A stretch of 64,000 nt of DNA from CALZFJ01 sp964459845 (GCA_964459845.1 CAYWOC010000009.1:1-64000); one strand, 5' to 3'; shown: positions 18,059 to 26,634, numbered from the stretch's first letter. A program made the numbers and translations. The notes: generated by a model not told the origin, from the letters alone.

Positions 18059-18709
18059 TTATTTTAGTTTCGAGAAATAACTCACCAGTTCAATAAAACT
18101 TTCTATTTTCATATCATAGTCTTCGCATTTGCCGAATCCATAGGATGCATATACAAAAGGTATGCCAGCCTTGTGGGTCTGGTCGCAATCGGCTTGCGTG
18201 TCGCCCACATACACAGGATGCTTCAACAGGTGCCTGTCGATGAGAATCTTCATATTCTCGTTTTTCGGCACACGTTTTTGCCCGAACGAGAGCGAATCGG
18301 TGAAATACTGCGTCGTGCCTGAAAACTTCATGAAATTCACCAGCCCGAAACGGCTACAGTTGCTCACCATAAACAGCTTATAGTGTTCTGAGAGCTGCGC
18401 AAGTCCGTCGCGCACGCCGTCATATAAATTGCCGCCAAGTGTAGCCATACGCATATTCTCCTCGTCCTCAATGTCTTCAAGAAATTTTTGGCGATTAATC
18501 TCCACACCTGTGCGACGCACAATATCATCAAAAATATAGTCGATTGTATATCCCATATATGCCCTTACGTCGTCTTCGGTGTAAGGGAATCGCAAGCCGC
18601 ATTTTTCAAAGCATATATTCCAAATCTTGCAATAAGAAGACATTGCGTCCCATAGCGTGCCATCCATATCGAAGATTAACGAGTCGGTTTCACTTAAATT
18701 GGCTTTCAT
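18059..18709 (-). CDS. HAD-family hydrolase, phosphoglycolate-phosphatase-like
   Basis: A 216-residue haloacid-dehalogenase-type phosphatase. Motif I is IFDMDGTLWD with the nucleophile and acid aspartates. Motif II is MVSNCS, motif III includes the lysine near KRVPKNE, and motif IV is VYVGDTQADCDQ. The helical cap between motifs I and II places it with Gph/PGMB-like enzymes. The substrate cannot be told from sequence. It lies 34 bases after gldH. Confidence 0.85.
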   Translation of the reverse strand: MKANLSETDSLIFDMDGTLWDAMSSYCKIWNICFEKCGLRFPYTEDDVRAYMGYTIDYIFDDIVRRTGVEINRQKFLEDIEDEENMRMATLGGNLYDGVRDGLAQLSEHYKLFMVSNCSRFGLVNFMKFSGTTQYFTDSLSFGQKRVPKNENMKILIDRHLLKHPVYVGDTQADCDQTHKAGIPFVYASYGFGKCEDYDMKIESFIELVSYFSKLK

Positions 18710-18743
18710 AATTTACTCAATGCTTTCCTTTAATCTTATTTTT

Positions 18744-19220
18744 TCAGTTTGGTTTAATCATTATTCCGATATCGGTTATCTGTGTCAAAGTGTCGCATTT
18801 CATGCTTTGCCACACCACCACTTTCGGTATCTCGCCGGCTTTCACACCTCGCTTCACGAGCTTTGTCATCTGATACAGCGCACCAAATCCGCTGCCGCTC
18901 CAGTTGCCGTTGCGGTCGGAAAGCACTATGTCGAGATTGAGCCTTTCCATCTCGGCGTTGCTGTGTATCAAGTCCACCACAAAGTTCACATCGCCATATA
19001 AGAAATCGTCTTCGTGGCGCAAGGCTATATAGATGTCATAGTTTTTCGACGAATCGGCATATTCTGGCGCGAAATAATATGGTTCTTCGTGCGTCCATCC
19101 GCTTGGCGGTATATGCTTGAAATCAGAATAAGATGCTTGCCTGGAGGTACATGCCCCCAAGCAAGCCACCATAAATATTACAACTAATAAATACGGCGCA
19201 GAATTTGCCGCATGGCTCAT
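18744..19220 (-). CDS. gldH: Gliding motility lipoprotein GldH
   Basis: A 158-residue lipoprotein (hydrophobic segment, then LGAC with the lipid cysteine near 24) that fits the GldH family. The body contains YDIYIALRHEDDFLYGDVNF and LSDRNGNWSGSGFGALYQ. In gliding Bacteroidetes GldH is needed for motility; non-gliding gut species keep it, with unknown function. The open frame extends upstream to 19580, but that stretch is only a shadow of the low-complexity ricT tail. The true start is the ATG at 19220, one base after the ricT stop, so the two are translationally linked. Confidence 0.85.
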   Translation of the reverse strand: MSHAANSAPYLLVVIFMVACLGACTSRQASYSDFKHIPPSGWTHEEPYYFAPEYADSSKNYDIYIALRHEDDFLYGDVNFVVDLIHSNAEMERLNLDIVLSDRNGNWSGSGFGALYQMTKLVKRGVKAGEIPKVVVWQSMKCDTLTQITDIGIMIKPN

Positions 19221-19221
19221 T

Positions 19222-20613
19222 CTACTGCTGTTTCTTATCTTTGTTTTGCTGATCATTTCCTCCTCCATCATTACGGCGCGGCTGCCGGCGCGGTCCGTTG
19301 CCGCCACGCTGAGGGCGATTGCCTCGTGAATTTGGATTATTGTTGTTGCTGTTATTGCTTTCGTTGCTGCTGTTGTTGCCGCCGCCATTGTTGCCATTGC
19401 CGCCACGTTGCCGTCTTGGTCTCGGCGGCCTTGGCTGCTGGCTGCTGCCGTCTTGCCGGTCGCCGCCGTTGCTGCGTGGCTGGTCGTCTCCGCTATTCCG
19501 CGGCTCACCGCCACGCTGACGGTTGCGCCCGTTGCCGCTGTTGTTGTTGCCACCGCGCGAACGTTTCTTTTTCTTGTCAAAACGCGTCACGCTGTCTTGA
19601 CCTATAATGTCGCCAAACTCCTTCATCTCAAGCTGACGCTCCTTGCTGTCAAGCTCCAGCTTATCGGGCTTCACTCCATTCTTATTGAGAGCTATAACCT
19701 CCGCCACACGCTCGGCAGGGATAGTCACCAGATTTGCCGGCATCGACTTGTCGGTCGAATATGTTATCAGCTTCTTGAATATGTCGGTCTTGAAGTGATA
19801 ATATGTATTATCCTTGGTCTCAAGTGGCACATCACGCTGCGGCAACTGCTTTGATGCCTCAACGTAGGTATCTACCTCAAAGTTCAAGCAGCACTTCAGC
19901 TTTGCGCACTGCCCGGCAAGCTTCTGAGGATTCAGCGATATGTCTTGGAAACGAGCCGCGCTCGTTGCCACCGACACGAAATTGGTCATCCAGCTTGAGC
20001 AGCACAGCGGCCGTCCACACGGACCTATTCCGCCTATTCTGCCGGCTTCCTGGCGCGCGCCTATCTGCTTCATCTCTATCCTCACCTTGAACCGCTCGGC
20101 AAGCACCTTGATGAGCTGGCGGAAATCCACACGGTCGTCGGCGATATAATAGAATATGGCTTTGTTGCCGTCGCCTTGATACTCCACATCGCCGATTTTC
20201 ATATTCAGCTTCAGGTCAGCGGCAATCTGGCGCGAGCTTATCATCGTATCGACCTCTTTTGCCTTTGCTGCTTCATACACCTCAAGGTCGCTTGGTTTTG
20301 CCTTGCGGAACACTCGCAGTATCTCCACTCCCGGGCGCAGATTGGCACGCTTCATCTGGAGCTGCACAAGTTTGCCCACCATTGCCACAGTGCCTATGTC
20401 GTGTCCGGGATTTGCCTCCACAGCCACCACATCGCCCACTTCGAGCGGCAGATGCTGCGAATTACGGTAGAATCCTTTCCGGGTGTTCTTGAAATGCACT
20501 TCCACGATGTCGAAGTCGTTCATGCCACCCGGCACGTCCTCCAGCCAGTTGAAGCTCTGCAATTTACAACGAGGGCAACAGCCTTTTTTACATTTCCCGT
20601 TTTTGCAATCCAT
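19222..20613 (-). CDS. ricT: RicT/PSP1-domain protein with RGG/Asn-rich tail
   Basis: The first ~340 residues are the YaaT/RicT (PSP1) family. In Bacillus this protein forms an iron-sulfur complex with RicA and RicF that steers RNase Y and RNA maturation. A five-cysteine cluster lies at residues 3-16, and the family cysteine motifs GRPLCCSSW and CAKLKCCLNFE are present. The last ~115 residues are disordered and rich in Arg, Gly, Asn and Gln (repeated RGG, NNNGGN-type runs), resembling RNA-binding tails. The gene lies 15 bases downstream of rny, so the RNase Y partner and its putative specificity factor are adjacent. Confidence 0.9.
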   Translation of the reverse strand: MDCKNGKCKKGCCPRCKLQSFNWLEDVPGGMNDFDIVEVHFKNTRKGFYRNSQHLPLEVGDVVAVEANPGHDIGTVAMVGKLVQLQMKRANLRPGVEILRVFRKAKPSDLEVYEAAKAKEVDTMISSRQIAADLKLNMKIGDVEYQGDGNKAIFYYIADDRVDFRQLIKVLAERFKVRIEMKQIGARQEAGRIGGIGPCGRPLCCSSWMTNFVSVATSAARFQDISLNPQKLAGQCAKLKCCLNFEVDTYVEASKQLPQRDVPLETKDNTYYHFKTDIFKKLITYSTDKSMPANLVTIPAERVAEVIALNKNGVKPDKLELDSKERQLEMKEFGDIIGQDSVTRFDKKKKRSRGGNNNSGNGRNRQRGGEPRNSGDDQPRSNGGDRQDGSSQQPRPPRPRRQRGGNGNNGGGNNSSNESNNSNNNNPNSRGNRPQRGGNGPRRQPRRNDGGGNDQQNKDKKQQ

Positions 20614-20628
20614 CTTCCAACTATATGA

Positions 20629-22161
20629 TTATTTTGCAAAACTTACGGCGCGGGTCTCACGTATCACTGTTATGCGCACCTGTCCGGGATATGTCATCTC
20701 ATCTTGTATCTTTTTAGCTATTTCAGCCGACAGTCTTTCGGTCTCTGCGTCGTCAATCTTGTCGGCGCCCACTATCACACGCAGTTCACGTCCTGCCTGG
20801 ATTGCGTAGGTCTTCACTACGCCCGGATATGAGAGCGCAAGCTGCTCAAGGTCGTTAAGACGCTTGATATACGCCTCCACCACTTCGCGGCGTGCGCCTG
20901 GACGTGCACCCGAGATAGCGTCGCACACTTGAACTATCGGAGCGAGCAGGCTCGTAGCCTCTTCCTCATCGTGGTGTGCGCCTATGGCGTTGCAGATGTC
21001 GGCTTTCTCCTTATATTTCTCGGCGAGCTTCATTCCAAGCAGTGCGTGCGGCAATTCCGGCTCCTCGTCAGGCACTTTGCCTATATCGTGGAGCAGTCCT
21101 GCACGGCGAGCCTTCTTCGGGTTCAAGCCAAGTTCCGATGCCATGATTGCACACAGGTTGGCTGTCTCGCGTGAGTGCTGAAGCAGGTTCTGCCCATAGC
21201 TTGAACGGTATTTCATCTTGCCCACGAGGCGTATGAGTTCTGGATGAAGTCCATGGATGCCGAGGTCGATAGCTGTGCGCTTTCCCGTCTCCACGATTTC
21301 TTCCTCCACCTGCTTTCTCACCTTTGCCACCACCTCTTCGATGCGTGCCGGGTGGATACGTCCGTCGGCTACAAGCTGATGCAGCGCAAGGCGTGCTATC
21401 TCGCGGCGCACTGGGTCGAATCCCGAAAGCACGATTGCCTCTGGAGTGTCATCGACGATGATTTCGATTCCGGTTGCAGCCTCAAGTGCGCGAATGTTGC
21501 GGCCTTCGCGCCCTATGATGCGGCCTTTTATCTCATCGCTGTCGATGTGGAACACTGTCACTGCATTTTCTATTGCAGTCTCTGTAGCCACGCGCTGTAT
21601 CGACTGCACCACGATGCGCTTAGCCTCTTTGTTGGCTGTGAGCTTAGCTTCGTCCATTATGTCGTTGATATATGATGCTGCGGCAGTCTTAGCCTCATCT
21701 TTCAGCGATTCGATGAGCTTCTCCTTTGCCTCTTCTGCCGACAGCCCCGACACATGTTCAAGTGTGTCTTGAACCGAGCGTTGAAGTTTGTCCACTTCGG
21801 CCTTCTTGGCTTCAAGTGTTGCAAACTGGTTCTCAAGATTCACGCGCATGTTGTCGTTCTCATTCTTCTTGCGCTGAACTTCGCTCTGCATCTGGTTGAG
21901 CTGCAGCTCTCGCTGCTTCTGCTTAGCCTCTGCCGACTGCACTTTCGACAGGCGTGCATTAGCTTGACGCTCCGCTTCGCTCTTGATTTTCATCTCAGTC
22001 TCCTTGGCTTCGATGATTTTCTCATTCTTTATCTTCTCAGCTTGCAGCTTGGCTTCCTCAATGATGCCGTTGCCGCGTGCTTTAGATATCATTCGGGTCA
22101 CGATAAGGGTAGCAGCCACTCCCACTATCAACGCCCCAACTCCTATTAAAACGTATTCCAT
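20629..22161 (-). CDS. rny: Ribonuclease Y
   Basis: A 510-residue membrane-anchored endoribonuclease that starts mRNA decay. The order is an N-terminal membrane helix (about 3-20), a long coiled coil rich in Glu, Lys and Gln (~30-190), a KH domain containing GRIIGREGRNIRALE, and an HD domain with LLHDIGK. The start ATG at 22161 gives the family's usual N-terminus. It heads a minus-strand series with ricT and gldH. Confidence 0.95.
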   Translation of the reverse strand: MEYVLIGVGALIVGVAATLIVTRMISKARGNGIIEEAKLQAEKIKNEKIIEAKETEMKIKSEAERQANARLSKVQSAEAKQKQRELQLNQMQSEVQRKKNENDNMRVNLENQFATLEAKKAEVDKLQRSVQDTLEHVSGLSAEEAKEKLIESLKDEAKTAAASYINDIMDEAKLTANKEAKRIVVQSIQRVATETAIENAVTVFHIDSDEIKGRIIGREGRNIRALEAATGIEIIVDDTPEAIVLSGFDPVRREIARLALHQLVADGRIHPARIEEVVAKVRKQVEEEIVETGKRTAIDLGIHGLHPELIRLVGKMKYRSSYGQNLLQHSRETANLCAIMASELGLNPKKARRAGLLHDIGKVPDEEPELPHALLGMKLAEKYKEKADICNAIGAHHDEEEATSLLAPIVQVCDAISGARPGARREVVEAYIKRLNDLEQLALSYPGVVKTYAIQAGRELRVIVGADKIDDAETERLSAEIAKKIQDEMTYPGQVRITVIRETRAVSFAK

Positions 22162-22193
22162 TTAATTGTTAATTAGTTTATGTATGTATAATA

Positions 22194-22252
22194 AAAAGCA
22201 CCGAATATGCCGCAGCGGTTTCATTGTCCGCTTTGCGCATACATTCGGTGCA
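22194..22252 (-). terminator. Terminator after zapA
   Basis: A long hairpin. The outer arms are GCACCGAAT and ATTCGGTGC and an inner AGCGG/CCGCT pair lies within. On the minus strand it is followed by TTTTTATT. It separates the zap genes from rny. Confidence 0.75.
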
Positions 22253-22289
22253 TTGATAGCTTTCTAAAATATATGTAATGTCGTGAAAA

Positions 22290-22592
22290 TCACACTTTCA
22301 CTACTATATCATCGAGTTTTGCCTCAAATTCTTTAAGAAATGCGGTCACATTGTCGGTCCGCTCACGGCAACCCATATAGAGCCAAGCAAACTTGAATGC
22401 CACCATAGCCATAATCTCGGTCGATGACGTGCGGTCGGTCTTATACTTCGCCTCATACTGCCCCCACACCTTGTTCACAAGGTCTTCGGCGGCATGATAG
22501 GCATCTGCCTCTGCTCGACTGCCCACTGCCAGCGATATGGGAGGCTGCCCGGCTATCTGAATCCACGTCTTATGTTCGTTGTCCTCGGTCAT
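22290..22592 (-). CDS. zapA: Cell division protein ZapA
   Basis: A 100-residue ZapA homologue, which binds FtsZ and promotes bundling of its filaments at the septum. The N-terminal beta part (IQIAGQPPISLAVG) and the helical C-terminal part with MAMVAFKFAW are typical. It begins four bases after the coiled-coil protein gene, and the pair shares one promoter and one terminator. Confidence 0.85.
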   Translation of the reverse strand: MTEDNEHKTWIQIAGQPPISLAVGSRAEADAYHAAEDLVNKVWGQYEAKYKTDRTSSTEIMAMVAFKFAWLYMGCRERTDNVTAFLKEFEAKLDDIVVKV

Positions 22593-22596
22593 AGCA

Positions 22597-22890
22597 TCAT
22601 TCCATTAATTGAGAGATGCATTTGTCTATGTCTTGCACCAATTTGGCGAGAACGGCTTGGTTCTTGTTTATCTCCTCACGCGTAGGCGACACCAAGCGTG
22701 CTATCTGCAAGTATTCATAGTCTTGCTTCAGCATTTCAAGCTCTTTCTCAAGCGACATCAGTTTCGCCCGCAGAGCCACATTCTCTTTCTCTATCGCTTC
22801 CTTGCTCGACTCAAGTGCCTTGTATTTCTCCACAAGCACTTCCGATTTTGATATTATCCTATCAAGTGTCGTCTGCAATTCTGAAGCCAT
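22597..22890 (-). CDS. Small coiled-coil protein upstream of zapA
   Basis: A 97-residue protein that is almost entirely heptad-patterned helix (LVEKYKALESSKEAIEKENV and onward). It resembles the small coiled-coil proteins found before zapA in many Bacteroidetes, and by position could be a ZapB-like partner. Direct homology to E. coli ZapB cannot be claimed from sequence alone. It has a strong promoter and is co-transcribed with zapA. Confidence 0.75.
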   Translation of the reverse strand: MASELQTTLDRIISKSEVLVEKYKALESSKEAIEKENVALRAKLMSLEKELEMLKQDYEYLQIARLVSPTREEINKNQAVLAKLVQDIDKCISQLME

Positions 22891-22907
22891 AGTTCACCAA
22901 TTTTTTA

Positions 22908-22938
22908 CAAATATAAGCATTTTATTGCATTTTACAAT
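22908..22938 (-). promoter_or_regulatory. Promoter of the zapA pair
   Basis: Minus-strand ATTG (22935-22938), a 19-base spacer, then TATATTTG (22908-22915). Beyond it, up to 23091, the sequence holds nothing I recognise. Confidence 0.75.
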
Positions 22939-23091
22939 GTTTTCGACTGTTTTTCTTGCCGGCACCGCTATTTTTCTCCCGAATCAGCCGTTCAGCACAA
23001 ATCGTCAGCTCGTAATATTCCATTTTCGATTTCTGCGATTTTCAGGGCTTTGAAAGTGTCAATCCGGTATGCGGCTGCTCCTTTGTTGCAC

Positions 23092-23137
23092 AAAAAAGAG
23101 ATGTCCGCACTTTGCTTTATGCGACACCTCTTTTTTT
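23092..23137. terminator. Bidirectional terminator downstream of the LRR genes
   Basis: A-run, GAGATGTCCGCA, loop, TGCGACACCTC, T-run. On the minus strand it would end transcripts from the LRR gene at 23265. A perfect palindrome GAGATGGTTCCATCTC at 23232-23247 lies between the gene and the terminator; role unknown. Confidence 0.7.
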
Positions 23138-23264
23138 CTGAATTCCAGTCTATAATGCTCACGCACTCGAAAGAAAGGAAATACCACATCTAATTCATAC
23201 ACATTTAATTCATAGTCATGAAATATAACCAGAGATGGTTCCATCTCCCAAATCTATAGATAAT

Positions 23265-24119
23265 TTATAATGATTTTATCCTCTTGAAATCTGCCCAATA
23301 TCTTGAACCAGCAAATTTGCCCTCCGAGCCTTGCGGCACTTCGAGCTGGCAGTCTGATATATTTGTGCGGCGGGTAAGCTCAAGCTTGATAGGCTCTGCG
23401 AATCCGCACACGAGCTTTTCGAGCGAGAAGCAGTGGCTGAATGTATCATAGCCAAGATGCTTGAGCGAACTTGGCAGCGACAGCTCCTTCAGCGATTCGC
23501 ATCCGAAGAATGCGTCATCTCCGATTTCCTCAACGCCCTCGGGTATCTCAAGCCGCGACACAAACCTGCATCCACGAAAAGCGTTTTCGCAGATTCTCTT
23601 CAATGTAGGCGGGAATGATATGTCACTGCTGTGCGACACCGGACATTTCAAAAGTTCAGTCTTGTCTTTGTTGTACAACACTCCGTCATAGCTGCTGAAA
23701 TAGCTGTTTCCCTCCGGCACTGATATGCTTTCAAGACACGATGCGAATGCTCCCGATTGGCTTGTCAGCTCTACTCCATCATCACACGCCCCGAAATTGA
23801 GCGAATTAAACTTGCTCAGTTCTATATATTTCATATTGCGCGGCAAAACCACACGCTTAATGTTCCCTATATGCAATGAGTGCCCAGAAAGCTCATCGTC
23901 GGCTATATCGTAATAATTCTTGTGCTTGCCGCATACAAAGCGACCGCCCTTTATTATTGCATCAGCCAAATTAAGTTCTTCGAGCGATTTAAACGTCTTG
24001 TGAATATACGTTAAATCATCTCCGTCAATTTCTCCTCTTAATGTCAATGAGAATGCATTTTCAGCCACTTCTTTCTGAATTTGGTCCGAAATCGTCCCCA
24101 CACTCTTAACATCCACCAC
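23265..24119 (-). CDS. BspA-type LRR protein, copy 2, with frameshifted 5' end
   Basis: A 284-residue open frame with LRR_5/BspA-type leucine-rich repeats (LEIPEGVEEIGDDAFFGCESL, then LSLPSSLKHLGYDTFSHC). It is a tandem paralogue of the gene at 24371, sharing whole blocks such as GGRFVC-KHKNYYD and YNKDKTELLKCPVSHS. No signal peptide is visible. No ATG begins this frame; only GTG codons near 24119-24122 could. The expected ATG start (24184) lies in another frame, and the reading frame joins if the six-A run at 24158-24163 (minus strand) had seven A. So this is a recently broken gene, a phase-variable gene, or a base-call error. Confidence 0.75.
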   Translation of the reverse strand: MVDVKSVGTISDQIQKEVAENAFSLTLRGEIDGDDLTYIHKTFKSLEELNLADAIIKGGRFVCGKHKNYYDIADDELSGHSLHIGNIKRVVLPRNMKYIELSKFNSLNFGACDDGVELTSQSGAFASCLESISVPEGNSYFSSYDGVLYNKDKTELLKCPVSHSSDISFPPTLKRICENAFRGCRFVSRLEIPEGVEEIGDDAFFGCESLKELSLPSSLKHLGYDTFSHCFSLEKLVCGFAEPIKLELTRRTNISDCQLEVPQGSEGKFAGSRYWADFKRIKSL

Positions 24120-24184
24120 AAGTTGCTCTGAGGCGACCTTATCACTCGATTTAAATATTTTTTCAGACTTTCAATTAGAGTCAT
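24120..24184 (-). other. Out-of-frame 5' coding fragment of LRR copy 2
   Basis: The ATG at 24184 starts MTLIESLKK, matching MSISTLLKK of copy 1. After the A-run the match continues as IFKSSDKVAS in the frame of the downstream ORF, against IFNGSANVEVA in copy 1. The run has six A here and seven in copy 1. One added A would give a full ~306-residue protein, close to the 307 of copy 1. Confidence 0.7.
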
Positions 24185-24210
24185 ACCAATTCCATACTAT
24201 TATCACAGAA

Positions 24211-24241
24211 CAAAATTAGTAAAAAAATCTCCCCCCCCCCC
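24211..24241 (-). promoter_or_regulatory. Promoter of LRR copy 2 containing an 11-G tract
   Basis: Minus-strand TAATTTTG (24211-24218) is a good -7 box about 27 bases before the ATG at 24184. Immediately upstream come 12 bases including seven T, then eleven G (24231-24241). The tract therefore occupies the -33 position and the -33/-7 spacer. No TTTG exists upstream. A change in G number would alter spacing, as in slipped-strand phase-variable promoters. Confidence 0.6.
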
Positions 24242-24304
24242 GATTATTAAGGTTTTATCGTATATTTTAACTCTTCACAACACTAAAGCACGGCACTAAA
24301 TCAA

Positions 24305-24352
24305 AAAAAACGCCGTCACCTCGCAAAAAGCATAGTGGCAGCGACCATTTCA
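24305..24352 (-). terminator. Weak terminator between the two LRR genes
   Basis: An imperfect hairpin (GCTGCCACT against AGGTGACGGC) followed by eight T on the minus strand, just after the stop of LRR copy 1. Confidence 0.45.
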
Positions 24353-24370
24353 CATCACGGAATTTCCCGA

Positions 24371-25294
24371 TTAAGCACTCTCCTCTATCTTTTCGAAATC
24401 TGCCCAAGGTGAAATTTTAGAATAATCACCTGCCGCACTGGCTGGCACTTCAAGTCGGCAGTTCGCCATATTGGTGCGACGGGTCATCTCCAACTTTGCC
24501 GGAACGCTGTTACGGCATACCACTCTCGACAAGTCGAAGCAGTGAGCAAACACATTGTCGCCAAGCTTCTTTACAGTGGACGGGAAAGTTATTTTCTTCA
24601 GCGACTTGCAACCAAATAGCGCATACTCACCTATTTCTTCCACACCCTCAGGGAACTCCACTTCCACAAGGTTGCCACATTCGCGCATGGCATTGTCGGC
24701 AATCTTTCTCAGGCTCAACGGAAACCGCACTTCCCACGAGTGAGACACAGGACATTTCAGCAATTCGGTCTTATCTTTGTTGTACAATATTCCATCTTCG
24801 CTGCTGTAATACTGATTGGATGCAGGCACTACGATGCTTTCAAGCTGGAACGCAAATGCGCCCGACATACGGGTAAGCTCGCTCGTGTCGCTGGTGGTTC
24901 CGAAATTCAGTGCGCCAAATCCGCTAAGCACTATATTATTTACACTCGCCGGAAGCGTCACCCTGCGCAATTTTCCTAAGTGAAGTGTGTGAGCCGACAG
25001 CTCGCCGGGATTAAGGTCATAATAATTCTTATGCTTGGCACACACGAACCGGCCGCCTTTAATCTCCACATCGGTCAAATCAAGCTCTTCAAGATTCTTG
25101 AACGCTTTATGGAGATAGGTGAAATCTTCGCCGTCGAGAGTGCCTTTCAACGTAAGCGACACTGCATTCACAGCATCTTCTTGCGCCACACAGTCTTGCA
25201 ATGTACCAGCTTCAGTCACCGACACCACCATCGGGGCGACCTCAACGTTAGCACTTCCATTAAAAATTTTTTTCAGCAATGTAGATATTGACAT
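24371..25294 (-). CDS. BspA-type LRR protein, copy 1
   Basis: A 307-residue intact leucine-rich-repeat protein of the LRR_5 (BspA/Treponema) type. The repeat core is VEFPEGVEEIGEYALFGC followed by ITFPSTVKKLGDNVFAHC. Proteins of this type often mediate binding to host or microbial surfaces, but this one has no signal peptide or lipobox, so it may be cytosolic or exported by an unusual path. The start is the ATG at 25294 (MSISTLLKKIF). The longer frame to 25366 overlaps a good promoter. It lies in tandem with the damaged copy 2, at an estimated half of residues identical. Confidence 0.82.
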   Translation of the reverse strand: MSISTLLKKIFNGSANVEVAPMVVSVTEAGTLQDCVAQEDAVNAVSLTLKGTLDGEDFTYLHKAFKNLEELDLTDVEIKGGRFVCAKHKNYYDLNPGELSAHTLHLGKLRRVTLPASVNNIVLSGFGALNFGTTSDTSELTRMSGAFAFQLESIVVPASNQYYSSEDGILYNKDKTELLKCPVSHSWEVRFPLSLRKIADNAMRECGNLVEVEFPEGVEEIGEYALFGCKSLKKITFPSTVKKLGDNVFAHCFDLSRVVCRNSVPAKLEMTRRTNMANCRLEVPASAAGDYSKISPWADFEKIEESA

Positions 25295-25353
25295 ATAGAT
25301 ATAATTTTTAGCGTGATTTGTAATCCGCAGTTTCCCTATAAAACATTCCTCTA

Positions 25354-25384
25354 CAAATTTAGCCAATATTACCCGAACACGAAA
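25354..25384 (-). promoter_or_regulatory. Promoter of LRR copy 1
   Basis: Minus-strand TTTC (25381-25384), a 19-base spacer, then TAAATTTG (25354-25361). Unlike the copy 2 promoter it has no homopolymer tract. Confidence 0.6.
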
Positions 25385-25508
25385 CTATATGCAATAATAT
25401 TTGCGCTCAGCACTATAATTTAACCTATTTTTGCATACAAAAAATTACATTTCATCGATTTTACCACATTGAATCTTACACTCTCTCAAGTTTCACCCAC
25501 ATTTGCTT

Positions 25509-26447
25509 TCAAAATGGTTTTCTGTATTTATCTTCCGACTTATCTTCAAGAATGCTCAAATAGCTCGTATATCTCGACTCGCTTATCTCATGGTTCTCCA
25601 CCGCCTCGCGCACCGCGCATCCCGGCTCATGCGTATGGGTGCAGTTATTGTATCGGCAATCTGCCGATTTCTTGAAAATCTCGCGGAAATAATGCGCCAC
25701 GTCCTCGCCGAAATCCACCGTTCCAAAGCCCTTCACCCCCGGAGTATCAATAAGGTAGCCCCCCGACGGCAGCTCAAACATCTCGGAGAATGTGGTGGTG
25801 TGCATTCCAGTGTGGTGCGAAGCCGACACATCGCCAGTGCGCAGATTCAATCCCGGCAAGATACGGTTGATGATAGTGGATTTCCCGACTCCCGAATTGC
25901 CTGATATGAGCGACACTTGTCCTTTTGCCCGCTCCACCATTTGGCGGATTCCTCCATTTGCCTCATCCATTGCCGATACAGGCAGCACCTCATAGCCAAT
26001 GGTCTCATAAAGATACTTCATAGCACGCATATATTCCATATCTTCATCGTCGAGCAGGTCGATTTTATTTATCACCATCACCACCGGCACGCTATAAGCT
26101 TCAGCGGTTGCGAGAAAGCGGTCGATAAAGGTGGTGCTTGTGAGCGGATTTTTCAATGTCACAACGAGAAACGCCTGGTCGATATTTGCGGCGAGGATAT
26201 GCGCCTCCTTCGAGAGATTCGAGGCTTTGCGAATGATGTAGTTGCTGCGCGGATCTATTGCGGTGATAAACGCCGTGCCGTCATCGTTTTTGCTTATCGC
26301 CACATTGTCGCCCACTGCCACAGGATTGGTGGTGCGTATGCCCTTAAGGCGAAAATTGCCTTTCACTTTGCAATTCACCAGCTCGCCATCGGCCGTCTTC
26401 ACCACATACCAGCTTCCCGTGTTCTTTATCACCTTCCCTTTTTCCAT
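25509..26447 (-). CDS. rsgA: Ribosome small subunit-dependent GTPase A
   Basis: RsgA helps 30S subunit maturation. The circularly permuted GTPase order is clear: G4 (VINKID) precedes G1 (GNSGVGKST), with G3 (DTPG) after. An N-terminal OB fold is present, and the C-terminal zinc site is CRYNNCTHTHEPGC. I place the start at the ATG at 26447; the next upstream ATG (26453) adds two residues. It has its own promoter with an excellent -33/-7 pair. Confidence 0.95.
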   Translation of the reverse strand: MEKGKVIKNTGSWYVVKTADGELVNCKVKGNFRLKGIRTTNPVAVGDNVAISKNDDGTAFITAIDPRSNYIIRKASNLSKEAHILAANIDQAFLVVTLKNPLTSTTFIDRFLATAEAYSVPVVMVINKIDLLDDEDMEYMRAMKYLYETIGYEVLPVSAMDEANGGIRQMVERAKGQVSLISGNSGVGKSTIINRILPGLNLRTGDVSASHHTGMHTTTFSEMFELPSGGYLIDTPGVKGFGTVDFGEDVAHYFREIFKKSADCRYNNCTHTHEPGCAVREAVENHEISESRYTSYLSILEDKSEDKYRKPF

Positions 26448-26477
26448 TCGCAAGAGTTATTTTATTTTTTCTTCCGG

Positions 26478-26509
26478 CAAAGTTACAATTTTATTATAAT
26501 AAACACAAA
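26478..26509 (-). promoter_or_regulatory. Promoter of rsgA
   Basis: Minus-strand TTTG (26506-26509), a 20-base spacer, then TAACTTTG (26478-26485). Confidence 0.75.
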
Positions 26510-26626
26510 TATATGATTTATACGCACTTACAGCCAATCTGCTGATTTCAAGTTAATTACCTTTTATTAATATATTAAAAATCTATATTGCACGACCTTA
26601 TATTATGCATTTTTCCAAAAAAAACG

Positions 26627-26634
26627 TAAATTTG
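26627..26634 (+). promoter_or_regulatory. -7 box of the winged-helix gene
   Basis: TAAATTTG. No consensus -33 is seen (TATG at the expected place). The predicted leader is about 80 bases. Confidence 0.5.

Noticed and set aside
19221..19580. N-terminal extension of gldH rich in Ala and Thr
   Set aside because: It lies wholly within the ricT coding region in another frame and mirrors its low-complexity codons; the lipoprotein signal starts at 19220.
22198..22251. Long hairpin after zapA as 6S RNA or riboswitch
   Set aside because: It is only about 54 bases and followed by a T-run, fitting a terminator.
23059..23244. 61-codon minus-strand ORF between the LRR gene and the zap genes
   Set aside because: It spans a terminator hairpin and has no recognisable domain or promoter.
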